Assembly (NCBI RefSeq): GCF_040712315.1
Contig: NC_134015.1
Span: forward strand, 54,847,464-54,911,463
Source of the DNA: Castanea sativa
Lineage: Eukaryota; Streptophyta; Magnoliopsida; Fagales; Fagaceae
Direction: 5' to 3'
Length of the DNA: 64,000 nt
In this document: piece by piece, positions 22,922 through 34,691 of the stretch
Layout of the letters: each line of letters opens with the position of its first letter
Numbering within the stretch: position 1 is the first letter of the stretch
Translations under genes and position numbers: made by a program
The notes under the pieces: model-generated
Database searches by the model: none
Told to the model about the DNA's origin: nothing
Seen by the model: the letters and a program-made list of their open reading frames with translations, nothing else

Positions 22922-23870
22922 AGGGTGCGTTTGTTTTAACAGTAAAGTAATTCTGGAAAATATTTTCAGGAAAAGAAAATATTTTCGAGAAAAGAAAATA
23001 TTTTTAGGTGTTTGGTAACATTATAAAAAATATTTTGAAAAATATTTTCTGGTGTTTGGTTGTCATCTTGAAAATATTATAGAAAATGCATTTTGTATTT
23101 GTTGCTCACATTTTCTCACATTTTCTCGGCTTCCAAACAAATATCATGAACAACAAAACCCAAAAAAAAAATACTCATCATATTTTCTTAATACAGCTCA
23201 ACAAAACCCAAAAATAAAAACAAGCTCATCATCAATTTTTCTCTAACAAATCAACAAAACCCAAATCGGTCAGAGAAGAACGACGACAGAGAGAGAGAGG
23301 CGACTGGCGATGGCGAAGGGGAGATCTTGCCGGCGCGGCGCGGCGAGGCGAAGGCGAAGGCGAAGGCGAGATCGTGATCGGCGATGGCGACTGGGTTCGA
23401 TGAAGAGAGAGGCGAAGGCGCGATCTCGCCGGGACTGGGTTCGGCGACTGGGTTCGACGAAGAGAGAAGCGAAGGTGCGACTCGCCGGGACTGGGTTCGA
23501 CGAAGAGAGAAGCGAATGCGCGACTCGCCGGGACTGGGTTCGGCGACTGGGTTCGACGAAGAGAGAAGCGAAGGCGCGACTCGCCGGCGCGGGTTGGGGC
23601 GCGACTCGCCGGCGTGGGTTGGGGCGTGACTCGCTCTCTCTTCGTGCTCTCTCTCTCTCTCTCTCTCTTCGTGCTCTGTCTCTCAATTTTCTGGAAAATT
23701 CCAATTTGAAGGTAAAATAGACATGGAATTCATTTTACAGGCGGGGAGGGTTGATTTTACGGTCAACTGATTTCATTTTCCGTTTGACCAAATTTTCAGG
23801 TGTTGCCAAACACCCGCAAATGCTGAAAATATTTTCCGGAAGTGATTTACTGTCGAAACAAACGGACCCT
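22922..23870. mobile_element. PIF/Harbinger-like TIR element with GC-rich minisatellite inside
   Basis: The terminal repeats are GGGTGCGTTTGTTTTAACAG and CTGTCGAAACAAACGGACCC. TAA is found at both outer edges. Subterminal GGAAAATATTTTC phrases occur on both sides. The interior (about 23290-23640) is a GC-rich minisatellite of units such as GACTGGGTTCGACGAAGAG, followed by a CT microsatellite. Open frames on both strands in this block come from the repeat. The element interrupts the duplicated segment, so it arrived after the duplication or in one copy only. Confidence 0.8.
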
Positions 23871-24689
23871 AAGAAACATAGAGACAAAAGGGGGAGTCTT
23901 CCCTACAAGCAGCTGCCAAACAAGGGGAAAGATTACCCGAACTTAAAAAACAAGACACATTGGACTCAAACGCGAACTTTGCTGCTATGTGGGTAGCATT
24001 GTTGCAACTTCTATTGACCCAAACAAAAGAACAAGATAAAAAGGACATAGCAAAGAGACAAATATCAGAAACCAGGTGCTCAATGACCCAAACAGAACTG
24101 CCAGAGCGATCAAAGGATAGCGTCAATACAGATCTTGGAGTCTCCTTCGAAAATGACATGATTATAGCATTTTGTCTCCGCTTGGAGAGGGGTCCGTTTA
24201 GGCAGAATTTTAGTCCAGACATGAATCACGTTACCTTGAGAATTTCTGGCGATGACTGTTAAGGTTGACTTGGAGCCAGATATAGTCGCATCAAAATTAA
24301 GCTTGAGAGTGCCCGGAGGGGGGGTTGACCATGATGTAGAGCGAGGAGGTAGGGGGGATACCCTCGATTGGAGAAGATGTTATAGCATTCAGAGAGCTTT
24401 GCTTGTATATTGTGGATTGAAGTTGGGAGGTCAACTGATCCCTTAAGGTGGAGCACAACATTTTGAATGCACCAAATCACTTCAAGAGTGAATGCCAGGT
24501 AAAGGGAGACCAACCATTGTTCTTGGGCTTGGTAAAGGTCCTCAGGAGGGTTTAAAATCAGGTTGATGATGTCTATTGAGGTTGCCAGTGGAAACTCATC
24601 AAACCTAAGGAAATGTCTAAACTCAACATATAAGGTTGGACGCCCACATTTATGCCCAACCAATGAAGTCACAGTAGATCCTTGTCATT
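23871..24689 (-). pseudogene. Decayed LINE 3' fragment with RNase H remains
   Basis: On the minus strand, broken frames keep pieces of the plant LINE RNase H domain: TVIARNSQGNV(I) after about 24280, a FEGDSKIC-like piece near 24130, and upstream sequence resembling the linker before the domain (24259-24672). Several stops and frame changes separate them. The fragment sits inside the duplicated segment next to the TIR element and is absent from the copy at 40305-40345. Confidence 0.6.
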
Positions 24690-25045
24690 TCAAGAAGGAA
24701 AAAAAGTTAGATAATCATAAATTATATTTTAAAGTAGCTGATTTTAATTTTTTTTCTTTTTCTTTTTTTAGAAGAAGCTGATTTTAAACTAGGCCTTATA
24801 ATTTTAATAATTTTATCCTCTCAAAATGTTCGAAAATTTTGATATCTAAGATAACTATTAATTAAACTGTATGGTTTTAATTAATTGAATCTTCATTTTT
24901 AAACCCCTAATCAAACTCAATAAAACAAACATTAAATCAAATAGAAAAAATTTTAAAGCTTACATTGGAGCGATTTTAAAAATTCAAAATTTAATATGAA
25001 ACTCAAAAAACTAATAAATTAAACTTTAGGTAATGTTTGATTTGA
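24690..25045. repeat. Duplicated intergenic segment, copy 1, third block
   Basis: It matches 40345-40672: AATTA(C)ATTTTAAAGTAG, CCTAATCAAACTCAA and TATGAAACTC / TTTGAAACTC occur in the same order and spacing. Confidence 0.8.
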
Positions 25046-25228
25046 GGATTTTGATACGCCTCACAATATTATCATCAAGTTAGTACACCAATTGATTTAT
25101 GATGTAGTTAAGATTGATTGACTCAGCCGCGTTGAAAATTTTGTTCATCCCCCGTTGAAGAAAAAAAAAGTCTAGATTTTGCTCATAATAGTTGATCTTC
25201 CCCTAACCCAATAATAAGAAAACATGTA

Positions 25229-25903
25229 TGTGGCGTTTGGTACGGGGGGATCCACATTACTCTTGGCATCTAGATTCCTAGGAATATAATTCCTAGGAAT
25301 CACATTCCTAAGAATGTAGCTATTCCAATGTTTGGTTTCATTGGAAATATCTTAAGATTCCTAGGAATGTGAGATGATAACGCTTGGTTTATTACAAGGA
25401 ATCTTAAATGAATTATTTATTTTTCCTATTCTATCCTTAGATTTGAATGTGAACTACCAAGTTCTTAAAAAAAAAAATCTTCCTCTAAATAAATAATGAA
25501 AAACCAAATATAAACTATTAATTATGAAAAATTCATTAAAATTATAGACTAATATTTCAAAATGACAGGTACAATACAAAAATAACTATTTAAATTCTCA
25601 AATGCTTTTATTCTTAATAATAATTTTAAAAGAGTCTAATCCATAATAATTTGTTTTATATTTTATGTTAATTGCTTAAATGATAATGAAAAATGGTTAA
25701 AATTGTCAATTTATAAAAAATACAATTTCCTTTAAACTTGGGAATCTGGATTCCCACCTGTTTTAAAGGGAATCCACATTCCTACTGAGAGGGGAATCCA
25801 GATTTCCCTGGTATCTGATTCCTTAGCGTGATTTGCAACCAAACATAGGAATCTTTAAACATTCCTGGGAATCCTAAAATATTACCCTGTACCAAACGCC
25901 ACA
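25229..25903. mobile_element. TIR element, about 675 bp, non-coding
   Basis: The ends are TGTGGCGTTTGGTACGGGG and CCCTGTACCAAACGCCACA, near-perfect inverted repeats. Subterminal ATTCCTAGGAAT and GGAATCC phrases recur inward from both ends. GTA flanks both sides, a possible 3-bp target duplication. The interior is AT-rich and has no open frame. Confidence 0.8.
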
Positions 25904-26145
25904 GTACGGATTTTTTACATCCAAAATTGACTCATCATTAGTTGAATCCATAACTTTTGATTAGGATGGTTAATCAAGTTTAACGACAGATTAATATCAA
26001 CTAGCCTGGAATCAAGCCAATTCTTAATTCTTAATTTTAAGGCTTTGTTCTTTCTCAATAAATAAAAAAAAAGTTAAGGTTTTGGTAATTTGGATTTAAT
26101 TAAGTCCTCAAAAAAAAATTTCCACTTCTAAGGATTTTCTCTTAA
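25904..26145. other. AT-rich spacer below the TNL pseudogene
   Basis: No feature recognised. Confidence 0.4.
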
Positions 26146-28740
26146 TCAAATGATGGACTTTAATCTAATACTCGGTATTTGACTAAGTCTTGACTTAATT
26201 CCTTTCCATAGCTGTTTGATGTTGCTGCAATACATTCTCAATTCAACAAGCTTGCTTGGTTGGAAATCAGTTGGCATGGAACTTAAAGGATATCCATGCC
26301 ATTCTAGAATGCGTAACTCATTGGAAAGATAATTTAGACCTTGTGGAAGTTGCAAATTATCTATTTTAAGCAATCTCATTTTTTTCATTTTTGAGAAGAC
26401 CTCATCATCCAAGTGTTCCACTTTTTGAATAGGTGTGTTTAGCATTATACCTTCAATTGCCTCTGCTCCCTAAAAATCAAGAATAATGAAATTAGAATAA
26501 TTAACAATCCTTAGAAGAATTTGTAAGAATATATATTCTTTTGTAACTTTAGGTCTCGACTAGTCAACTTACAATATTGTTCTTCAATACATGAAGGACA
26601 TCCTCATAAATCCATAACCTAGTACGTCTACCAGGCTCTTTAGGAGATTCACAGCGAACAATTTCGTGACCCATTTCTTGTAGCAAGTCATGCATCCACA
26701 AATTTCCACTTGCAAGAATTGTTATGAGAGATTTGTCCTCAAGAACACCAAGATTATAGTCTGGATGGTAATCAAAACTTTTTAATACTCCTCTTATTCA
26801 ATCTTTGTTCTTTCCTTTGAAAAAGCAAGCAATATCTAAAAATAATTCTTTCTGGGTATCCACTAGCCCATCAAAACTTATTTGAAGAATATCCAAAATT
26901 TCTTTATTAGGTTCTGTTTTTAGTTTATCTATGGCGCCTTTCCATTCATCTATGCTTTTGTTAAACAACAAAGAACCTAAAATTTTAAGAGCCAAAGGAA
27001 GGCCATTAGTGCAATGCACAATATACCAGGACAAATCCATATATTTTTCTTTAGGATGGGGTTTCTTGAAAGTGCTTAAACTAAAGAGTTCCAAAGCTTC
27101 ATCATTATTCAACCCCTTCATTGTATATATGTAATCCACATGTCTTCTCAACAAATGGCTATCCCTACTTGTTACAATGATTCTACTACTTGAACCAAAC
27201 CAATCATGGTTTCCAGCTAATGCTTCTAATTGTTTTTCTCCATCAACATCATCAAAAACAATAAGAACCTTTTTATTGCGAAGTCTATTCCCTATGATAT
27301 TGATCCCCTCGCAAATATTCTATATATTTATTTCACTTCCCATAAAAATTTTAGAAAGAAGTTGTTTCTGTAAAGAAACTAAATGTTGGTTTTTACTTCT
27401 TTCTCTTACATCCAAAATAAAGCTACTAGCTTCAAAGCTACCAGAAATCCTTTCATAAATTTATAGTGCAAGAGTCGTTTTACCCATTCCACCCATCCCG
27501 CAAAGTCCTACAAAGTATACATCACCATACCCTTCATCTAAATATAAATCCAACATTGTCCTCACATGGGATTCTACTCCTACAAGTTCTTTAGAAACAG
27601 GATTTGAGCATATAAGATTTAATTCACTAACTATCCTTTCAAGGATTTCTTGGATGATTATTGATTCGTGCCTACAAAGAATATAGTAGAACAATAATTT
27701 TGATTGCTGTATAATATATATAACATAATTACAGGAGACAAAACACTGTTTTCTTGTCCAAAACATTTTTACTACTCATCAAAGAAATTCTGCAAGAAAT
27801 GTAAATTAGTAAGACAATGATTGAGAAGAAAAAAAAAAAGATTTGCCACGATTAGCCATAATGATAAAATTGCGTATTACGAACTTTCGAAATCACAAGC
27901 TTATTGGTTAAGCATAGCAGGTATATACACTAGCTTGTTACGCTTCTCAAACAAGTCAAAGAGGTTTTTTTTTTTTTTAAATTTTTTTAGTACTCAAGTT
28001 TTTTTTTTTTTTTTAGAAGAAATTTTAGTACTTAAGTAATAGACTACCGCCATGGCTTGAACTATGCAAAGGTTCTTCAACCATATTCCAACAAATCAGA
28101 AATTTATTCTGGTTTGATTGGACTAGAAAAAGTAAATAAAATTCTTCATGTTAATCCATGGGAAAGTTGGCAAAGTTTTAGTGTAAAAAATTACCATATT
28201 GATAATAATGTGAACAAAATTACTTTGCAAAACATAAATTTTACCTATCATGTAAATGCCATCCAGAGATATTGCCCACTTCTCTTAATGCACATTTCCA
28301 AACTTGCACATCCTTCACGCTAACCTTTGGATCTCTTTCATGTTTAGCAAAGGTTTCAGCAAAAGTTACCGTCTGGTTCCGTTCGTCAAAGGGATCCACG
28401 TAATAAAAGACCGGCAAAACTTTTAACTTCGTCTCCTTTATGCATTCAACAATTTTTGCTAGTTCAATCAAACACCACCTAGAAGAAGCATAGTTTTTTG
28501 AGAGAACAATGAATGCATATTTGGACTCTTCTATTGCTTTCAAGAGCTCTGAAGAAATATACTTTCCTCGCTCAAGTTTCTCATCATCTTTGAAGGTAAT
28601 AATACCCTTTTGTTTCAAAGCAATATAAAGATGGTCAGTAAAATTTTTGCGGGTGTCAACACCGCAAAAACTGAGAACACCTCGTATTTCCAAGAAGAAG
28701 AAAAGGAGGAAGAGGAAGAGGAAGCTGTTTGAGTGGTCAT
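26146..28740 (-). pseudogene. TIR-NBS-LRR disease resistance gene, multiply broken
   Basis: The TNL domains follow in order on the minus strand. The TIR exon runs from a start at 28738-28740, through a Ser-rich leader, GVDTRKNFTDHL and SKNYASSRWCLIELAKI, to a donor at 28245. The NB-ARC exon (27671-26573) has GMGGMGKTTLAL (P-loop), KKVLIVFDDVD (kinase 2), GSSSRIIVTSRD (RNBS-B), NGLPLALKILG, FLDIACFFKG and MHDLLQEMGHEIV. The third exon (from 26469) begins the LRR part (RLLKIDNLQLPQGL, LRILEWHGYPL). Damage is heavy: a one-base loss after WKYEVF in the TIR domain (near 28676-28680), stops at 27461-27463, 27320-27322 and 26798-26800, and an LRR that leaves the family sequence after LWKGIK and stops after some 110 residues. 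Intact TNLs carry many more repeats. Introns keep GT-AG borders. It is a dead copy of an intracellular immune receptor gene. Confidence 0.9.
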
Positions 28741-29100
28741 AGAAGGAAATGGAAGCAATCGGAACAATGACCAAAATTTTCAGTCACTTCCCCTAAAAAA
28801 AACCACCAAATTAAGATAAGCAAGAAAAAAAAAAGAATCAAGAAACAAGAAATAGTTTTCAGTGAGTAAACTGAAACGCAGTTGAGGGAGCTATGTTCTA
28901 AGGTGAAAGCGAGTTAGATTGAAAATGAATTGGGTTACCGCTCAGCTGCAAAGAAAGGGTAGAAGAAGAATAAAGATAAAGTTGAGATTAGCTAGCATCA
29001 GGATAATAAGAGTTAGTGCGCTGTTTAAAAAAGGATATGAAAAAGGGAAAGGAAAAAGCAAAGAAAGAAGGTTGTTGTAGTTGGTGCACTTTTTTAAAAA
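28741..29100 (-). promoter_or_regulatory. Former upstream region of the TNL pseudogene
   Basis: It should hold the 5' UTR and promoter of the dead gene. Its first 350 bases or so are similar to 31997-32222, where a second TNL 5' end is found, which supports it being a conserved upstream region. Confidence 0.5.
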
Positions 29101-31119
29101 AATATCAATATATTTTTTGCTTTTATTAATTTAAATTTTTTTTATGAAATTCTACTCTGACTTATTTTAAGTATATATATCTTAAGTATATATATGTGTA
29201 AAGTTTCCTCCTAAAAACTTAAACCCTGAACCTTATTCTCCATATCCTACAAGCAATTAAACTTGTAGAGTAATACTAATATGTTTTTTTTTTATGCTAA
29301 TGTGTATTATAACTTTTATTTATTTCACCCACCTTACTCATGTTTCCTTTTGCAGTCAAGTCAATAAAGTAGTCTTCCTTCCCATTAAATTACCATTTAC
29401 TTTTCTTTTCTCTTTTTTGAGAAGGTATTATCAATTACATGATTCCCAAAAACAAAACAAAGAAAACCATTTGCATACCTTTTTTTCTTTTTTTCTTTTT
29501 TTGAGAAAACCATATCAATACTTAAAGTTTAGTCATTTATTTTTTATCCCTTATTTTGGACTCATAAAGTTATGTAGCTTTTCATTTTCGAACTTTCTCC
29601 CATGTTCAATGTTGATATTTCCGGTAAGTACCAATTAAACCAAAAAATGTAACATACTAAAACTAGTAATTTTGAAAAAATATGAACTATATATATGTGT
29701 GTGTGTATTATTTATTGATTTATTTATTCTACATCAGTATTATTATTGAGGAATTTGCAAGACTGAGTATATGAATAATCTATCTTTATTTTGGCAGCTC
29801 TAAGAATTTTTTTTTAGAGTAGTCATTAAAAAAAATTTAATTATAAAAAATTTAATAAAAAGATAACTTGAATAAATCCACATAAAAATAATAAATAAAT
29901 AAATAAAAATTGAAAATACATGAAATTTTACATTTTCTTTTTACTAACAAAATAAAAAAGCAAAAAGTGACTAATGAGAGACAAGGTGAGAATTGAAGAT
30001 GTTGAAATGAGAGTAAGAAAGCGATGGAGAATTTAAAATGATGAGAGAGAATAAGAAATGATACTTGCTGCAACTGTGAATTAAGCTGCTGAGAAAAGAA
30101 AATTATGAATCTAAATGACTAGGGGTCTTTTTTTTATTTTTTAATGTGATTTTGATTGAATATTTTGTTCATTTTTTGTAGTTTTTTTTATTTGTTTTTG
30201 TTTTTAATTATTGAGAAACAAACATACATATAAAAGGGAGAGGGAATAATGTTTTAACACAAAGGCACACTATGAATTCTACTCAAAAGTTACCATGACT
30301 TTTGAGTGTAAGACAATAGTGGGAGGAAAAGACAAGTTGTATAGTTATACTACACATAACATATTCTCTTAAGCAGTGTGAGACAATTGCCTTTTTTAGA
30401 TAAAAAAAATATACACGAGTGAACATAAACTCAATGTGCAACCATCCTATTTATTTATTGGTAGGAGTCAAGATGCAACATTAATCCGCACTCACATGCA
30501 CAATAACTCAGGCGTAGTTAATCTTTTCTCGTATGGGATGCAACTAAGTAGTTTCTTTATAAGTTCAAGAAAAGTTCCTTGAAAATCTTAACTCTCATAT
30601 ATGGCTCTCATAATAATAGAATAACGTTGATAGCCTTGTTTTATTGGTGACTTTCATGTGAAAAAGGTTTGATGCTGGCCATGTGGCATGTTACAAGCAA
30701 TTTTCCTAGCCTAATTGAGCAATTGATTGGAAGCTAATGGTTTATGGTCTACGTTTTGGGAATATAATGGTTTATGATGTTGCTTCGAAGATACTAATAA
30801 TAAATGGTGACTCTCTTGTCAACAAGGCATGATGCCGCATGTCAAAAGGTATATTTTTAGTTTCGAGCATACGCATCAATTTGTGCAAAAGTTTATGTCT
30901 ATTTTAATATAAGAACTTTTTTTATATATATTTTTCATACTTACTTTTCAAAGCATCCTACATAAGATTATCTATTTTACTTTATATTTTATTAAAATAT
31001 CAATTTTTCTTGATTTTTTAAATTGTTTTCTTTCTTCATACACAACAACCATTATCCACTTTCTTTTTTCATCCTCAAAATACATAAAGAAAAAATAAAC
31101 AACTAAATACAAAATAAAT
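29101..31119. other. AT-rich intergenic DNA
   Basis: No gene is recognised. The phrase CCTAGCCTAATTGAGCAATTG (about 30700) recurs in altered form near 33280, so parts of this stretch share ancestry with 33.2 kb. Confidence 0.4.
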
Positions 31120-31256
31120 AGTATCACTATAAATTTACACTATTACTATAAAAACTTGTAAATTTATACAATTATACAGAGACTGATGTGTATCATTTTA
31201 AGGCAAAATGGTGTAAATTTTACATTTTTTTCTATTATACACTGACTGATGTAAAT
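31120..31256. mobile_element. Decayed relative of the element at 15420
   Basis: TATAAATTTACACTATTACT, CTGATGTGTATCATTTTAAGG, GTGTAAATTTTACATTTTT and a final CTGATGTAAATGCTATAA match the right part and terminal repeat of that element. Confidence 0.55.
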
Positions 31257-31319
31257 GCTATAATTGAGTGATTTATTAGAAGATAAATAGTTTATGGTTT
31301 TCATTTTTTAGAAAATTAA

Positions 31320-31660
31320 ATATATTAAACCTTGTAGTCATTTCTTTCTTTCTTGAAAAAAAAAAGTGTCATTACTTAGAAATTTTTAAAGTTTAAATAA
31401 AACTTTTTTTTCCTTTTACCTTTCTAGCTTTACTTACGGAAAATTCTTGTGTCACATAAAGTGCCACAACATTGGCCACAACTTGCCCATGTGGCGAGGT
31501 TTGGTTGGTGGAAGGGTGTCTTTCCATAGACCCACCACACCCCTTTACCAACTACAACTCGCCACATGGGCGAGTTGTGGTCAATGTTGGTATAAGAATT
31601 ACTCTTTACTTACTCTATGTTTACTTTAGCCGTAAAGTCAAAAAGAACTGCTTTTTATTT
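31320..31660. repeat. Repeated intergenic unit, copy 1
   Basis: The phrases AGTCATTTCTTTCTTTCTTGAAAAAA, ATTACTTAGAAATTT and TTTACTTAC...ATGTTTACTTTAGCNGTNAAGTC recur at 33140-33260 and 33345-33500. Here the unit is interrupted by the foldback element at 31465-31590. Confidence 0.6.
31465..31590. mobile_element. Small foldback element, about 126 bp
   Basis: CAACATTGGCCACAACTTGC and onward to CATGTGGCGAG is inverted at 31558-31590 (CTCGCCACATGGGCGAG...CAATGTTGG), and the middle pairs further (GGTTGGTGGAAGGGTGT with CACACCCCTTTACCAAC). It interrupts the repeated unit at 31320-31660, whose other copies lack it. Confidence 0.75.
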
Positions 31661-31729
31661 GCTTCCCCCCCCCCCCCCACTCCCTACGCCCAAAAGAAAA
31701 GAAATGGAAACTCCACTTATCAATAAAAT

Positions 31730-31892
31730 GGTCTGGTTAATGTGTGCCTTTAGGAAATACATTAAACCATCCATTTTTGAAAATATTTTTTTGGGAATTG
31801 AAAAAACTTTCAATATTTTTTCAATTCTCGAAAAAATATTTTCAAAAATAATTAATTATTGTGTGCCCTAAGGGCACACATTAGTAAAATCC
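31730..31892. mobile_element. Mutator-like MITE, 163 bp, with 10-bp target duplication
   Basis: The ends GGTCTGGTTAATGTGTGCC and GGCACACATTAGTAAAATCC are inverted repeats, and an inner AT-rich palindrome is centred near 31812. TCAATAAAAT flanks both sides exactly (31720-31729 and 31893-31902). The related unit at 33740-33919 has the uninterrupted sequence TCAATAAAATACT, an empty site. Confidence 0.85.
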
Positions 31893-31902
31893 TCAATAAA
31901 AT

Positions 31903-31956
31903 ACTGGGATGAAATACAAAGGAGCTAGTGGGGAACACAATGATAATTGCTACCAT
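31903..31956. repeat. Single copy of the 33.7-kb tandem unit
   Basis: ATACTGGGATGAAATACAAAGG and AGCTAGTGGGGAACACAATG match the three tandem units at 33726-33919. Confidence 0.65.
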
Positions 31957-32225
31957 CAAACATATTAAGAAATTGAAAGGATGCTTTTTGAGTGGCCATG
32001 GAAGGAATTGGAAGCAATTGTATAATAAATTCCGTCACTTTTTCCCCCACCCAAAAACCACGAAACAGAAGAGGAAATGGAATTGGCTTGCAAAGAAATG
32101 GAGGAGAAACAGACTTAAAGTGAGAAATGAGATAGGATTAGCATTACGATGAGATTTCAGGAGAGAGAAAGGAAAAGGAAAACGAATTATAAAGGAGATT
32201 GTCGTAGTTAGTGCGTTTTTATTTC
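31957..32225 (-). pseudogene. Relic of the 5' end of a second TNL gene
   Basis: It matches the TNL pseudogene's first codons and upstream region (28720-29095) in the same orientation. The start codon of the intact frame corresponds to 31997-31999. Only a few codons after it are related: the Ser-rich leader is lost and no TIR domain follows. Upstream phrases shared with the larger copy include AAACAGAAGAG / GAAACGCAGTTGAG-like, GAGATAGGATTAGCAT / GAGATTAGCTAGCAT and TTGT(C)GTAGTTAGTGCG. Confidence 0.65.
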
Positions 32226-33139
32226 CAATTACATCTTAATATTTTTTTTTTAAATTTAGTCAAAATATATATTGATTTTTTTTATATAAAAAAATTGATA
32301 GTTACACCTTACAATACTGTGGCAAGATTTAAATTTTGGATGTCATGGACAAGCTAATTCATTGATTTTAGCTAATTCATTTTAATTCTTAAAGTTTAAA
32401 ATTATTACTTTTAGTTTAACCCAAAAAAAAAATTTTTGATCACTTTTATTTCCTACTCCTAACAAATTTATAGTAATTTTCTTAAATTCCAAAAATCCAT
32501 AAAGTTATGGATTTTATTTCCTAATAATAATTTTTTTTAATTCCAAAAAAAACATATGGTAATTGAAGTAGTCACTTTTCATATTTTTACAGTTTTACCG
32601 CATCATTTAACCACATCATATGAGAGACTAAAATTGATCACTTTAAATCTCAAAATTAAAATTCTTCAAGAGTTAAACTTTTAATTTGATGTAATTGCTT
32701 TTGAAAGTTTAATCATCTCATAAAAAAAAAACTTAAAAGTGATCATTTTAAACTTTAAAATTAAAATTATTCAAGAGTTAAACTTTAAATTTGAAGTAAT
32801 TACTTTTGAAAGTTTAATCATCCCATCAGAAAGCTTAAAAGCAATCACTTTAAACTTCAAAATTAAAATTGTTCAATAGTTAAACCAGTAAAAATATATA
32901 AGCCTAGATTTTATTTGATTTTAAAATAAACTTTATTAATAAGATTTTTTTTCTTTTATAAAATGAGATGGGTGTGAGGTGGCACCACTTTCCCATTCTG
33001 TTCTTCACCAAGGTAAGAAACCTTGCGAAGGATTCACATCAGATCCTTCTTGCTTTGGGATGTAATAGTTTATGTATTCGTTTTTTTTTTTTTTTTAATT
33101 GTGACGTTCTTGTGAACAAGTTTGCACGAAGTGTTTTCG
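32226..33139. other. AT-rich intergenic DNA with internal repeats
   Basis: A unit of about 110-120 bases containing CATCTCATAAAAAAAAAACTT / CATCCCATCAGAAAGCTT and AGTGATCATTTTAAAC / AGCAATCACTTTAAAC is repeated at about 32590-32880. No gene is present. Confidence 0.5.
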
Positions 33140-33500
33140 TTCTTGGAAGAAAGTATGTTATTGCTTGGAAATTTCTAAAGGTTGGATAAGGATTATTTTT
33201 CTTTCCCAAGAGCTTTACTTTGTTGCTTTATGTTTACTTTAGTAGTCAAGTAAAAAATAAATATATTAATAGAGGTATATTCCTCGTCTAATTGAGTAAG
33301 TGCTTGGAAGTTAATATATTGTAGCATCATTTTTACAAAATCATATATTAAACCTGGAAGTCTTTTCTTTTTTTGAAAAAAGATATTGTCCATTACCTGG
33401 AAATTTCTAGAGGTTGGATAATTTTTTTTTTCTTTTCCCTTTTTTATCTTTACTTACTATATGTTTTCTTTAGCAGTCAAGTAAAAAAAAAAACCTACTT
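33140..33500. repeat. Repeated intergenic unit, copies 2 and 3
   Basis: Two copies, about 33150-33260 and 33345-33500, share GGAAATTTCTA(A/G)AGGTTGGATAA and ATGTTTACTTTAG / ATGTTTTCTTTAG with the unit at 31320-31660. Confidence 0.6.
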
Positions 33501-33725
33501 TTATTTAACACCCACAAGGACTAGTTTAATGATTCCTAAGTCCTCATAATATCCATGAAATCTTAGATTCGAAACCTCTTACCAGTATCTTAGAGCTACC
33601 TACATGGGATTCCTCCTTGTAATAATCCGGTGCGTGTGGAACGAGAGACTGCATACACTAGAGAAAATATTCAGATACTCAAAGAAGTTTGGAGGCTATT
33701 ATTGGTTAAAAGAAAAGAAAAAAAA

Positions 33726-33919
33726 AATGTAAACTTGGCAAATCAATAAAATACTACTATGATAAGATGCAAAGGTGCTAAAGTGGGAAGACAATGTAAA
33801 CTCTCAATAAAATACTGTGATGAGATACAGAGGTGCTAAAGTGGGAAGAAAATGTAAACTCGGCAAATCAATAAAATACGGTGATGAGATACAGAGTTGC
33901 TAAAGTGGGAAGACAATGA
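33726..33919. repeat. Three tandem units of about 58-67 bp
   Basis: Units start at AATGTAAACT at 33726, 33793 and 33851 and contain CAATAAAATAC, GATGAGATACAGAG and GCTAAAGTGGGAAGA. The middle unit lacks nine bases (GGCAAATCA). Confidence 0.85.
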
Positions 33920-34415
33920 CAAATGCAACCTTCAAATTGAGAAATTATAGTGTAAAGTGTCTGGTATGGGTGTTTCTTCTTAACCCTCAAGACTCAAAGA
34001 TTGTTGTATCCACACAAAAAAATGGCATCGACCCTTCTTTTTATCACTTTGGATAATTCAAAAAATTTTATTGACATGAAACAAACCAAAAGAAACAGAA
34101 ACAGTGAGACTTCAACTATTCCACTACAGCGAAGGCATCTGCCCTGACATAAACTCCCTAATCCCTAGTCAACATTGAAACAGTGTTACATAACTTACAT
34201 TACATCATCCCAACCCCGTCATACACAGCACCAGATTAGTACTAATCAAGACAATTACTGATGTAGTAATTGAGATGATTCAATAAACACGTCATCTAAA
34301 CCTTGCATAGCCCTTTCAGATGCTCAAGTTGTAATATCACTTGACCCCAACTTAAATAATGGGAAACTAAAATGTGTTTTAATATATCGGGAAGAAAATA
34401 ATAAATAAAAAAACT
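33920..34415. other. Intergenic stretch
   Basis: Less AT-rich than its neighbours, but no gene is recognised. It could be an untranslated or decayed exon. Confidence 0.35.
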
Positions 34416-34424
34416 CAGGAAATG

Positions 34425-34626
34425 GAGAAATTATACAGTCATCTGGTGGACCACATCATTTATCCATCATTTCACTAAAAAATTCTCATTTATTTAAAAT
34501 TGTTGAGTCAGTAATCAGTTTCTGTATTTAAATTTTTTTTGTCTCAGCAATTTTAAACTAGTGAGAGTTTTTTAGTGAAATGGTAGACCACGTCACTTGT
34601 CCACCATGAGGTCCTTATAATTTCTC
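34425..34626. mobile_element. Mutator-like MITE, 202 bp, with 9-bp target duplication
   Basis: The terminal repeats start GAGAAATTATA and continue imperfectly through a TGGTGGA-type phrase to TTTCACTAAAAAA(T/C)TCTCA on both sides. CAGGAAATG flanks both ends exactly (34416-34424 and 34627-34635). A 9-bp duplication and long terminal repeats suit Mutator-derived MITEs. Confidence 0.88.
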
Positions 34627-34691
34627 CAGGAAATGAAGCAACTTTGCCCTCACCTTGGGGTTTTTTTTTTTCTTCATTATATAGTGATAGC

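Noticed and set aside
23270..23720. Arg-rich open frames on both strands
   Set aside because: They are produced by the GC-rich minisatellite inside a TIR element, with no start context or domain.
28241..28774. TIR exon start upstream at 28774
   Set aside because: That frame opens at TTG, not ATG. The expected start with the Ser-rich leader is at 28738-28740 in another frame, which reveals a frameshift.
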